From 66-474 sp039923855 (GTDB taxonomy: Bacteria > Pseudomonadota > Gammaproteobacteria > Xanthomonadales > Rhodanobacteraceae), in assembly GCA_039923855.1 (NCBI GenBank), contig JBDTBW010000052.1, forward strand, positions 9,398-73,397: 64,000 nucleotides of DNA, read 5' to 3'. This document shows, piece by piece, positions 45,638-53,255 of this stretch. Below the pieces are notes generated by a model, which worked only from the letters and a program-made list of their open reading frames with translations, made no database searches and was not told the origin of the DNA. The position numbers and the translations under genes are program-made. The number at the start of each line of letters is the position of its first letter. Within the stretch, counting starts at the first letter, position 1.

Positions 45638-46555
45638 ATGTCATCGATCGCCGCCCGATACTTCGAACTGACCAAGCCGCGCGTGGTCGCGCTGCTGGTG
45701 TTCACAGCGGTGATCGGCATGTTCCTCGCGGTGCCGGGCGTGCCGCCGTGGCGGGCACTGGTATTCGGTACGCTCGGCATCTGGCTGGCGTCTGGTTCTG
45801 CGGCGGCGTTGAATCATCTTATCGATCAGCGCATCGACAAGTTGATGGCGCGCACCGCGCAACGTCCACTCGCGACCGGCGCATTGAATCCGCGTCAGGC
45901 GCTTGTGTTCGCGCTGGTGCTCGGCGCGGTCTCGATGGTGATCCTGTTTTTTCTGGTCAATCCGCTGACCGCGCTGCTGACTTTTGCCGGCTTGATCGGT
46001 TACGCGGTGATCTAAACCGCGTACCTCAAGCGTGCGACGCCGCAGAACATCGTGATCGGCGGCCTGGCCGGCGCGATCCCGCCGTTGTTGGGTTGGTCCG
46101 CGGCCACCGACATGGCGGGCGAACGCGATTGGGCTTACGCGCTGCTGCTGGTGCTGATCATCTTCGCGTGGACGCCGCCGCATTTCTGGTCGCTGGCGAT
46201 CTTTCGCCGCGAGGATTACAAGCGCGCCTGCATCCCGATGCTGCCGGTGGCGTATGGTGTGGAATACACGCGCTGGCATGTGCTGTTCTACACCGTGCTG
46301 CTGGTACTGGCGACGATGCTGCCGTATCTGGCCGGCATGAGCGGCCTGTTTTATCTTGGCGGCGCGCTGGTGCTGGGGTTGGCGTATCTTTATTACGCGA
46401 TCCGCCTGATGCGTCCGCCGGATGAAATGTTCGCAATGCGCGCCTTCGGTTATTCGATCGTGTATCTGATGGCGTTGTTCGCGTTCCTGCTGATCGATCA
46501 CTGGTTGAGCGGGCCGGCGCTGATGGCGCGTTACGCGATGCAACAGGTCGGATGA
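45638..46555 (+). pseudogene. ctaB: heme O synthase (protoheme IX farnesyltransferase) interrupted by one in-frame TAA
   Basis: CtaB adds a farnesyl group to heme B to give heme O, the substrate of CtaA. The frame 45638-46555 would give 305 residues of the UbiA family: FELTKPRVVALLVFTAVIGMFLA, the first Asp motif ALNHLIDQRIDKLMARTAQRPLA, then GYAVI, stop, TAYLKRATPQNIVIGGLAGA, and LLVLIIFAWTPPHFWSLAIFR. Both halves are in the same frame with no other lesion. The stop (46013-46015) stands where the family has Tyr, so TAC/TAT to TAA is the likely change. Either the gene is dead, or the assembly carries an error. The stop of the frame overlaps the next gene (ATGA). Confidence 0.9.
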
Positions 46556-47451
46556 TCGTGATGGATCCGCTGCGCTGGCTGATCCCCTGGGAGCCATCGC
46601 CGACCGTGGTGGTCTGCTTCGTCGTGGCCGTGTGGCTTTATCTGCGCGGCGCTCGGCGCTCGCCGGTTACCGCGCCCTGGCCGCGTCAACTCGCATTCTG
46701 GAGCGGGCTCGCGATCCTCTACATCGGCCTGCACACGCACTTGGATTACTACGCCGAGCACGAGTTTTTCATGCATCGATTGCAGCATCTGGGGCTGCAT
46801 CACATGGGTCCCTTCCTGATCGCATTGTCGTATCCCGGCGCGGCCTTTCGGCGCGGATTGCCGCTGTCGTGGCGCGTGCGGTATCTGCGGCCGCTATTGG
46901 AATGGGCGCCGCTGCGGATCGCATCGAACGTGTTGTTCAATACTTTCGTTGCGGTGATCCTGTTCGTGGGGCTGGTGTATTTCTGGCTGTGGCCGGCGGT
47001 GCATTTCGATGCGATGCTGGATTGGCGTCTGTACCGCGTGATGAACTGGAGCATGACAGTGGACGGCCTGTTGTTCTGGTGGCTGATCCTGGATCCGCGC
47101 CCCAGGCCGCCGGCGCGGCTGGCGCCCGGCATGCGCGTGCTGCTGCCGCTCATCGCGATCTTTCCGCAGATACTGATCGGCGCGTACATCACCTTCGCGC
47201 ATGGCGATCTGTATCCGATTTACGCGTTGTGCGGCCGCGCGTTCGGCGGGATCACGCAATCGACCGACCAGTATCTCGGCGGCCTGATCCTGTGGATTCC
47301 CTCATCGATGATGAGCGTGCTGGGCGCGCTGATCGCGTTCCGCCATTGGTTGCGCTTGTCCACGCGCGGGAAACTGGCGATCCAGCCGAGATGGCGGGAG
47401 CAGCGCAAGTTGCAGCAACGGCAACTGGAACAGCGTGGCGCATCCACGTAA
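46552..47451 (+). CDS. caa3-type cytochrome oxidase assembly factor (CtaG_Caa3 family)
   Basis: A 299-residue, seven-helix membrane protein. Family features: TVVVCFVVAVWLYLRGAR, FFMHRLQHLGLHHMGPFLIAL (His/Met-rich, probable metal site), NTFVAVILFVGLVYFWLWP, and DQYLGGLILWIPSSMMSVLGAL. This is the CtaG type found with Bacillus-like caa3 oxidases (pfam09678), not the Cox11 type. It is proposed to help place copper in CuB. It is coupled to ctaB (ATGA) and may stand in for the absent Cox11 protein. Confidence 0.9.
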   Translation: MIVMDPLRWLIPWEPSPTVVVCFVVAVWLYLRGARRSPVTAPWPRQLAFWSGLAILYIGLHTHLDYYAEHEFFMHRLQHLGLHHMGPFLIALSYPGAAFRRGLPLSWRVRYLRPLLEWAPLRIASNVLFNTFVAVILFVGLVYFWLWPAVHFDAMLDWRLYRVMNWSMTVDGLLFWWLILDPRPRPPARLAPGMRVLLPLIAIFPQILIGAYITFAHGDLYPIYALCGRAFGGITQSTDQYLGGLILWIPSSMMSVLGALIAFRHWLRLSTRGKLAIQPRWREQRKLQQRQLEQRGAST

Positions 47452-47506
47452 TCGCGCCCTTTCTATGCTCGTCGCCTCCGAACCAGTCATGCCGACCCGC
47501 GTGTCA

Positions 47507-47977
47507 TCAATCGTTCGGGCCCGTTGCATTTGCCGGTCGCACCAGCCATATCGCGTAAAGTGTTTCGCCGTTGTTGAAATGCAGCGATAAGTGTACCGAG
47601 TCGCCGGGTTTGATCGAATGTTTAGGGTTCATCAGCATCAGGTGGTAGCCGCCGGGGGCAAGTTTTACCTGGCCGTGTGCGGGAATGCCGATCTCACCCA
47701 TCATTTCCATCGTGTCCTTGCCGTCTTTCTGCATCGAACGATGCAGCATCGTCATACCGTAATCGGTGCTGTCCACGCCAGTGAGCTTTACAGCCTTGTC
47801 GCCATCGTTGCGAATGGTCGCGTAACCCGCGGCGGGAAGATTTGCGGGCAGCCAGCGCACCCAACCGCGCTCAATGCTTTCGTGCACTAACGGCGGCGGC
47901 AATGTCAACGCTTGTGTGTTTGTGGCATAGAGGACCAGCGCGGCACACGCCACGAAGCTTGAAAAAATACGTTTCAT
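47507..47977 (-). CDS. periplasmic copper chaperone PCu(A)C
   Basis: A 156-residue exported protein with a signal peptide (SSFVACAALVLYATNTQA) and a PCuAC domain. The copper site residues are seen in MTMLHRSMQKDGKDTMEMM (H and M) and GGYHLMLMNPKHSIKPGD (H-x-M-L-M). PCuAC hands Cu(I) to the CuA site of subunit II together with Sco. The SCO gene is nine bases upstream on the same strand, so the two form an operon. Confidence 0.94.
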   Translation of the reverse strand: MKRIFSSFVACAALVLYATNTQALTLPPPLVHESIERGWVRWLPANLPAAGYATIRNDGDKAVKLTGVDSTDYGMTMLHRSMQKDGKDTMEMMGEIGIPAHGQVKLAPGGYHLMLMNPKHSIKPGDSVHLSLHFNNGETLYAIWLVRPANATGPND

Positions 47978-47986
47978 CTTTTCACT

Positions 47987-48595
47987 TCAGTCATCTGAGT
48001 CAGAGTGCATTAACAATTTGAGGTCGTGCGCAATCGCGTCGACGCTGTCGGCGGAGGTTCCCAGCAGGCGCGCGCGGCCTTGCATGTCGAAAATATAGAT
48101 GCCGGAGCTGTGGCTGACCTGATATCCACCGTCCGGCTGTGCAGCGTCGCGATTGAACGCGGCACGGTAATTTTTCGCCATCGCGGCGATCTGCGCGGAC
48201 GTGCCAGTGAGGCCGACGATGCGCGGATCGAACGCGCTGACGTACTGGTGCAAAACCTGCGGCGTGTCGCGCGCGGGATCGACACTGACGAACAGAATTT
48301 GCACCTTGCCCGCGTCCGCACCGAGCCTCTGCATCACCAGATGCAGGTGCCCCAGCGTCAGCGGACACACATCCGGGCAGTTCGTGTAGCCGAAATACAT
48401 CAGCACGTACTTGCCGCGGAAATCCGCCGCACTGGCTGGCTTGCCGTTGTCGGAAGTCAGATTGAATTGCAGATCGGGCAGATGCCCGCGCACATCGTTC
48501 AATTGCCACGGCGGCGGCGCATGGCCGCAAGCGGCGAGCAGTACGAGCACGGTGCAGAGTACGACAAGACGCGGCAATCGTTTGAGGTGGGACAT
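47987..48595 (-). CDS. SCO-family copper insertion protein
   Basis: A 202-residue protein with a lipoprotein-like signal (VLCTVLVLLAAC) and a thioredoxin fold. The copper motif YTNCPDVCPLTLGHL (C-x3-C) and the distal histidine (YQVSHSSGIYIFD) are present, with VSVDPARDTPQVL. Sco proteins reduce and metallate CuA of CoxB. The ATG at 48595 is chosen over a longer frame that would cover the divergent promoter region. First gene of the sco-pccA pair. Confidence 0.94.
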   Translation of the reverse strand: MSHLKRLPRLVVLCTVLVLLAACGHAPPPWQLNDVRGHLPDLQFNLTSDNGKPASAADFRGKYVLMYFGYTNCPDVCPLTLGHLHLVMQRLGADAGKVQILFVSVDPARDTPQVLHQYVSAFDPRIVGLTGTSAQIAAMAKNYRAAFNRDAAQPDGGYQVSHSSGIYIFDMQGRARLLGTSADSVDAIAHDLKLLMHSDSDD

Positions 48596-48669
48596 GCGGA
48601 TTGGAATCGGGACGAATATTCCATGATACCGGAGGCATTCCCACGAAGCGGGGTCGTTGCATGGCAGGG

Positions 48670-48698
48670 TTGACTTGCACGCGCCCACGCACGACAAT
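48670..48698 (+). promoter_or_regulatory. sigma-70 promoter for the mgtA transcript
   Basis: TTGACT (48670-48675), 17 bases, then GACAAT (48693-48698). The -35 box matches five of six consensus bases and the -10 box four of six, at ideal spacing. Transcription from about 48705 would give a leader of roughly 520 nt before the mgtA ATG. Confidence 0.6.
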
Positions 48699-48768
48699 GC
48701 GCGCGCCGTCGGGCGCGCTGCGCCCACCGGTATTCGTGTCCACCACACAAAGGTCTATGGACGTCCAC

Positions 48769-48920
48769 CCTAGTCGATCCGCCGCGCACCGCTTGCACCG
48801 GATGCCGGCATCGCAACAAAAACCGATTGTCTGCGGCGGCCGCTCACGGTCGGCCGGCGCTTTCCTCGACTAGGAAAGTCCGGCCCTTCCTGATCGGCGC
48901 CGCCGGCGCCTTGATCAAGG
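48769..48920 (+). promoter_or_regulatory. structured mgtA leader with mutually exclusive stems
   Basis: CCTAGTCGA (48769-48777) can pair with TCGACTAGG (48866-48874). That right arm also belongs to a local hairpin CTTTCCT (48860-48866) / AGGAAAG (48872-48878), so only one can form. Downstream, GGCGCC-GCC-GGCGCC (48896-48910) and the palindrome CCTTGATCAAGG (48909-48920) lie against the AAGGAGA ribosome site of the leader ORF. This arrangement looks like a switch. It matches no riboswitch I can name. Confidence 0.5.
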
Positions 48921-48929
48921 AGAAGGGCC

Positions 48930-49067
48930 ATGAAACTCCTTCGCGATTTGTTCCGTCTACGCACGGCCGGCCGCCGCGTGTTGCGCGCGCGCCGTCACGA
49001 CCAGCGCCGCGCCTGGCACGTGACCGTGCCCGCGCCGCGCGGTGGTGATTTGCATCCTGTGGCGTAA
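48930..49067 (+). CDS. 45-residue Arg-rich leader peptide upstream of mgtA
   Basis: A small frame with a strong ribosome site (AAGGAGA, then GGGCC, ATG). It starts MKLLRDLFRLRTAGRRVLRA and ends GGDLHPVA; about a quarter of its residues are Arg. There is no signal peptide or known domain. Its place in the long mRNA leader of an MgtA-type transporter recalls mgtL of enteric bacteria, where translation of a short peptide controls transporter expression. The sequence is not related to the Pro-rich MgtL. Confidence 0.55.
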   Translation: MKLLRDLFRLRTAGRRVLRARRHDQRRAWHVTVPAPRGGDLHPVA

Positions 49068-49123
49068 TCGACGTCGCCGTCATGCACAGCTTGCCGCGCA
49101 AAGGCTGGCCCCCAAGTCGAACG

Positions 49124-49144
49124 CCATCGTGGTTATCACGATGG
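49124..49144 (+). promoter_or_regulatory. hairpin between leader ORF and mgtA
   Basis: CCATCGTG (49124-49131) pairs with CACGATGG (49137-49144), loop GTTAT. It sits in the 160-bp gap after the leader ORF and about 85 bp before the mgtA start, and there is no T run after it. Confidence 0.4.
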
Positions 49145-49227
49145 TGCGGCATTCGCCGCTCACCATAAGGCGCGAATCGCTTCGTTCGCTCCGCGCCGCT
49201 GGTTCCAGGCCACCACGGACGCGGATC

Positions 49228-51936
49228 ATGTTCCTCTCTCCCAACGACACCACGAAGAATGGCGTGCCCAAACCGAGCGCAATGTCCGCGTGCCCGCTCG
49301 CCGCTGGCGAAGCGTGGCGGCCCAGCGGGGAATTGCTCGCCGCGCTGGATACCAGCCTCGCGGGTTTGGACGAGGAACAGATCGAGGCGCGGCTGGATCG
49401 CGACGGCATCAACGAAGCGAGTCACGAAAAGCCGCCACACTGGTCGCTGCAATTGCTGCGCGCCTTCAGGAATCCTTTCATCATCGTGCTGCTGGTGCTG
49501 GCCGGCGTGCAGCTCGTCAGCACGCCGGGGGATCTCACCGGCCCGATCATCATCGCGGTGATGGTGTTGATCAGCGTATCGCTGAGCTTCACCCAGGAAT
49601 ACCGTTCCTCGAAAGCGGCGGAAAAACTGAAAGCCATGGTGCGCAACACCGCCACGGTGACGCGCCGCGCTTCGGACGCCCACAGCGAGCGGATCGAGGT
49701 GCCGGTGGTGGAACTGGTCGCCGGCGACATCGTGCATTTGAGCGCGGGCGACATGGTGCCCGCCGACTTGCGATTGCTGTCCGCGAAGGATTTGTTTATC
49801 AGCCAGGCGATCCTCACCGGCGAATCGCTGCCGGTGGAAAAAAGCACGCCCGCGCGGGACGCGCGCAGCGACAGCGCGCACGACAATCCGCTCGATCTTC
49901 CGGGGGTGTGCTACATGGGCACCAACGTGGTCAGCGGAGCCGCAACCGCGGTCGTGGTCGCCACCGGAGCGCGCAGTTATCTCGGCTCGCTGTCGCGCAC
50001 TTTGAGCGGTCAGCGAGTGCAGACAAGTTTCGACCGCGGCGTCAATAGCGTGTCATGGCTTTTGATCCGTTTCATGGCGGTGATGGTACCGATCGTTTTC
50101 CTGATCAATGGCTTCGACAAGCACAACTGGCTGGAGGCATTCCTGTTCGCGGTGTCGGTGGCGGTCGGTCTCACGCCCGAGATGCTGCCGCTGATCGTCA
50201 CCGCCAACCTGGGCAAAGGCGCGCTGGCAATGTCCAAGCGCAAGGTGGTCGTCAAACGTTTGAACGCGATCCAGAACTTCGGCGCGATGGACGTGCTGTG
50301 CACCGACAAGACCGGCACGCTGACGCTCGACAAGATCGTGCTTGAGCAGCACCTGGATTTGCGCGGCGAGGAATCCGAGGACGCGCTGGAATACGGCTAT
50401 CTCAACAGCCACTTCCAGACGGGCCTGAAAAACCTGATGGACAAGGCGGTGCTTTCGCACCGCGATCTGGAGCACACCATTGCGCGTTGGCGCGTGGTCG
50501 ACGAGATCCCCTTCGACTTCCAGCGTCGGCGCATGTCGGTCATCTTGGCGCCCCGGCTTCACTCCCTTTCTACCGCGACGGAAGAGAGTGAAGCCGGGGC
50601 GCCTACCGAAGGCAGCGGCGAGGAACTGCTGGTATGCAAAGGCGCGGTCGAGGAGATGCTTCCGATCTGCGCATACGCGCGCGACGATGGCGAAGCCGTG
50701 CCAATGACCGATGAACGCCGTCGCGAGATCCGCGCGCTGACGCACGAATTGAACGAAGATGGTCTGCGCGTGCTGGTGGTAGCGGTCAAACATCAGCCGC
50801 CGATCGGCCGCCCCTACGGCGTCGCCGAAGAGAATGGCCTGACCGCGATCGGTTGCCTGGCGTTTCTGGATCCGCCCAAAGATAGCGCCGGCACCGCGAT
50901 CGCGGCGTTGCATCACCATGGCGTGGAGGTCAAGGTCATCACCGGCGACAACCAGGTGGTGACCCGCAAGATCGCGCGCGAGGTCGGCCTGGATGTCGCG
51001 CAGTCGGTGCGCGGCAGCGAGATCGAGCCCCTCGACGACACGCAGCTCGACGCGCTGGTCGCGCGCACCACTGTGTTCGCCAAGATGTCGCCGTTGCAGA
51101 AAGCGCGCGTGGTCGCGTCGTTGCAACGCCAAGGCCACACCGTCGGCTTCCTCGGCGACGGCATCAACGACGCGCCCGCGCTGCGTCAGGCCGATGTCGG
51201 CATTTCGGTCGATACCGCCACCGACATCGCCAAGGAATCGGCCGACATCATCCTGCTGGAAAAAAACCTGATGGTGCTGGAGGAGGGCGTGCTGGAAGGC
51301 CGCATCACCTTCGGCAACATCGTCAAGTACATCAAGATGACGGCGAGTTCCAACTTCGGCAACGTGTTCAGTGTGTTGATCGCCAGCGCCTTCCTGCCGT
51401 TTCTGCCGATGCTGCCGCTGCAGATCCTGGTGCTGAACTTGCTTTACGACATTTCGCAATTGTCGATTCCGTTCGACAGGATGGACGAGGAATACATCCG
51501 TGTGCCGCGCAAGTGGGACGCCGACGACATCGGCCGCTTCATGTTGTGGATTGGGCCGACCAGTTCCGTGTTCGATCTCACCACGTTCGCGTTATTGTGG
51601 TTCGTATTCCGCGCCGACGCGCCGGCGCACCAGTCATTGTTCCAGTCCGGCTGGTTTATCGAGAGCCTGTTGACGCAAACCCTGATCGTGCACCTGATCC
51701 GCACCCGCCGGATTCCATTCCTGCAGAGTGTGGCGTCCGCGCCGGTGCTGGCGCTGACCGGCGTCATTATCGCGATCGGCCTGTTGCTGCCGTTCACCGT
51801 GCTCGGCGCCAAACTGGGGATGCAGCCGGTGCCGGGCGTGTTTTTCGCATGGCTGGCGCTCACGGTGCTTTGCTACGGTCTGCTGACGCAGGGCGTCAAG
51901 ACGTTGTACGTGCGGCTTTATGGGCGGTGGCTGTAA
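49228..51936 (+). CDS. mgtA: MgtA-type magnesium-transporting P-type ATPase
   Basis: A 902-residue P3B ATPase that imports Mg2+ into the cytoplasm. Domains: N-terminal cation-transporter domain (LAALDTSLAGLDEEQIEARL), actuator TGES loop (ILTGESLPVEK), phosphorylation site VLCTDKTGTLTLDKI, KGAVEEML, hinge GFLGDGINDAPALRQADVGISV, and about ten helices. I start at the ATG at 49228 (MFLSPNDTTK); an earlier in-frame ATG at 49042 would overlap the leader ORF. About 20 residues at 440-459 (LAPRLHSLS...AGAPTEGS) come from a palindromic insertion in the nucleotide-binding domain. The frame is kept, so the enzyme may still work. Confidence 0.95.
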   Translation: MFLSPNDTTKNGVPKPSAMSACPLAAGEAWRPSGELLAALDTSLAGLDEEQIEARLDRDGINEASHEKPPHWSLQLLRAFRNPFIIVLLVLAGVQLVSTPGDLTGPIIIAVMVLISVSLSFTQEYRSSKAAEKLKAMVRNTATVTRRASDAHSERIEVPVVELVAGDIVHLSAGDMVPADLRLLSAKDLFISQAILTGESLPVEKSTPARDARSDSAHDNPLDLPGVCYMGTNVVSGAATAVVVATGARSYLGSLSRTLSGQRVQTSFDRGVNSVSWLLIRFMAVMVPIVFLINGFDKHNWLEAFLFAVSVAVGLTPEMLPLIVTANLGKGALAMSKRKVVVKRLNAIQNFGAMDVLCTDKTGTLTLDKIVLEQHLDLRGEESEDALEYGYLNSHFQTGLKNLMDKAVLSHRDLEHTIARWRVVDEIPFDFQRRRMSVILAPRLHSLSTATEESEAGAPTEGSGEELLVCKGAVEEMLPICAYARDDGEAVPMTDERRREIRALTHELNEDGLRVLVVAVKHQPPIGRPYGVAEENGLTAIGCLAFLDPPKDSAGTAIAALHHHGVEVKVITGDNQVVTRKIAREVGLDVAQSVRGSEIEPLDDTQLDALVARTTVFAKMSPLQKARVVASLQRQGHTVGFLGDGINDAPALRQADVGISVDTATDIAKESADIILLEKNLMVLEEGVLEGRITFGNIVKYIKMTASSNFGNVFSVLIASAFLPFLPMLPLQILVLNLLYDISQLSIPFDRMDEEYIRVPRKWDADDIGRFMLWIGPTSSVFDLTTFALLWFVFRADAPAHQSLFQSGWFIESLLTQTLIVHLIRTRRIPFLQSVASAPVLALTGVIIAIGLLLPFTVLGAKLGMQPVPGVFFAWLALTVLCYGLLTQGVKTLYVRLYGRWL
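50547..50603. repeat. 57-bp palindrome inserted in frame in mgtA
   Basis: GGCGCCCCGGCTTCACTC (50547-50564) is the exact complement of GAGTGAAGCCGGGGCGCC (50586-50603), with a 21-base loop. Its length, 57 bp, is a multiple of three. Other MgtA proteins, as far as I recall, have no matching residues here. One copy in the window. Confidence 0.85.
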
Positions 51937-52101
51937 GCTGATTACGTTGTCGCATTGCTCGTCATTTCGGGGCCGCGCGCAGCGCGGAACCCGGACGGCG
52001 TAGGCAGGATGCAAAAAGCCGAACACCGAAGGTGGCTCGAAGGGCAGATCGCAGGAAGCGATCCGCAATCCATTTTTGTGCTTGCTTTTGGAAGTTTCAA
52101 C

Positions 52102-52581
52102 ATGACCACGATCTGTGATTTCAGCGTGATTACACTCGACGGCGCCGAGCAATCGCTCGACGCTTATCGCGGCATGCTGCTGCTTATCGTCAACGTCGCA
52201 TCCAAATGCGGATTCACTCCGCAGTACACGGGCCTCGAAGCGCTGTACCGCGCGCACAAGGATCAGGGTTTCAACGTGCTCGGCTTTCCCTGCGATCAGT
52301 TCGGTCATCAGGAACCCGGCGATGCCGAGGAGATACGTAACTTCTGCTCGACCAATTATAAAATCACTTTTCCGTTGTTCGCCAAAATCGAGGTCAACGG
52401 TGAGCATACGCACCCGCTGTACAAATATCTCAAGCACGCCGCGCCGGGGTTGCTCGGCAGCGAGGCGATCAAGTGGAACTTCACCAAGTTCCTGATCGAC
52501 CGTGAGGGCAATATCGTCAAACGCTACGCTCCGACCGACACGCCGGAGAAAATCGGGAAGGATCTTACTGCAGTCCTTTGA
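52102..52581 (+). CDS. glutathione peroxidase (cysteine type)
   Basis: A 159-residue peroxidase that reduces peroxides with glutathione or thioredoxin. The catalytic motif VNVASKCGFTPQYTGLEAL has Cys in place of selenocysteine; LGFPCDQFGHQEPG supplies the second active-site region and IKWNFTKFLIDREGNIVKRY the Trp/Asn. The C in FPCDQF suggests a resolving cysteine, as in thioredoxin-dependent GPx. The ATG at 52102 (MTTICDFSV) is chosen over a longer frame. The next gene follows 35 bp later. Confidence 0.94.
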   Translation: MTTICDFSVITLDGAEQSLDAYRGMLLLIVNVASKCGFTPQYTGLEALYRAHKDQGFNVLGFPCDQFGHQEPGDAEEIRNFCSTNYKITFPLFAKIEVNGEHTHPLYKYLKHAAPGLLGSEAIKWNFTKFLIDREGNIVKRYAPTDTPEKIGKDLTAVL

Positions 52582-52616
52582 CCTTATTCTTCCGAGTCTG
52601 TACCAAGAAACTCACG

Positions 52617-53255
52617 ATGAACATTGCCCGTTGGTACTTCGATCTGATTTCCCCGTACGCATACCTGCATCTGAAGCAATTCGGGCAGTTGCCGCCGGAC
52701 ATGAGGATTGAATACGTACCGATCCTGTTCGCCGGACTGCTCGCGTACTGGGGGCAAAAAGGCCCGGCGGAAATTGCGCCCAGGCGCCGGTATACCTGTC
52801 GCCAGATTGCTTGGCTGGCGCAGCGTCTGGACATCCCTTTTCGGATGCCACCGCAGCATCCTTTCAATCCGCTTCATGCATTGAGGCTTCTTCTGGTCGC
52901 GGAACCGACGCGTGAGCACATCGAAATCGCTTTTGACATGGTCTGGAAAGAAAGCAGAGATTTGCAATCGCACGATTCGTTGATCGAACTTGGCAATAGA
53001 CTCGCAATTGGCGATGTAGAAGCTGCGCTGGCAAATGCGCGCGTCAAGCAACAGTTGCGCGACAACACCGACGAAGCGATTCGCAAGGGAATTTTTGGCG
53101 TACCGACGTTTCTGGTCGATGAAGCGATTTTCTGGGGCCAGGACTCGCTGGAGATGATGCTCGATTATTTGCGCGATCCAGATATCTTCGATACGCCGGA
53201 GATGCGACACGCAGACACCGTGCCCGTTGGCGTCAGTCGGCGCCAGCATCCCTAG
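52617..53255 (+). CDS. 2-hydroxychromene-2-carboxylate isomerase/DsbA-family protein
   Basis: A 212-residue thioredoxin-fold protein of the kappa-GST type: MNIARWYFDLISPYAYLHLKQF (Ser in place of the DsbA Cys pair), LFAGLLAYWGQKGPAEIAPRRRYTCRQI, and GIFGVPTFLVDEAIFWGQDSLEMML near the C-terminus. HCCA isomerases act in naphthalene breakdown with glutathione, but many members have other roles and no catabolic genes are near. It is visibly more AT-rich than its neighbours. Its last bases overlap the end of dnaG. Confidence 0.9.
   Translation: MNIARWYFDLISPYAYLHLKQFGQLPPDMRIEYVPILFAGLLAYWGQKGPAEIAPRRRYTCRQIAWLAQRLDIPFRMPPQHPFNPLHALRLLLVAEPTREHIEIAFDMVWKESRDLQSHDSLIELGNRLAIGDVEAALANARVKQQLRDNTDEAIRKGIFGVPTFLVDEAIFWGQDSLEMMLDYLRDPDIFDTPEMRHADTVPVGVSRRQHP

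Larger units (their letters stand above)
48596..48929. other. 334-bp region between sco and the mgtA leader ORF
   Basis: It holds the presumed sco promoter on one strand and, on the other, a good sigma-70 promoter (48670-48698) and the structured start of the mgtA leader. No protein-coding gene was recognised in it. Confidence 0.6.

Noticed and set aside
46013..46015. Programmed readthrough or selenocysteine/pyrrolysine use at the ctaB stop
   Set aside because: The codon is TAA, not TGA or TAG, and no recoding structure was seen; mutation or sequencing error is simpler.
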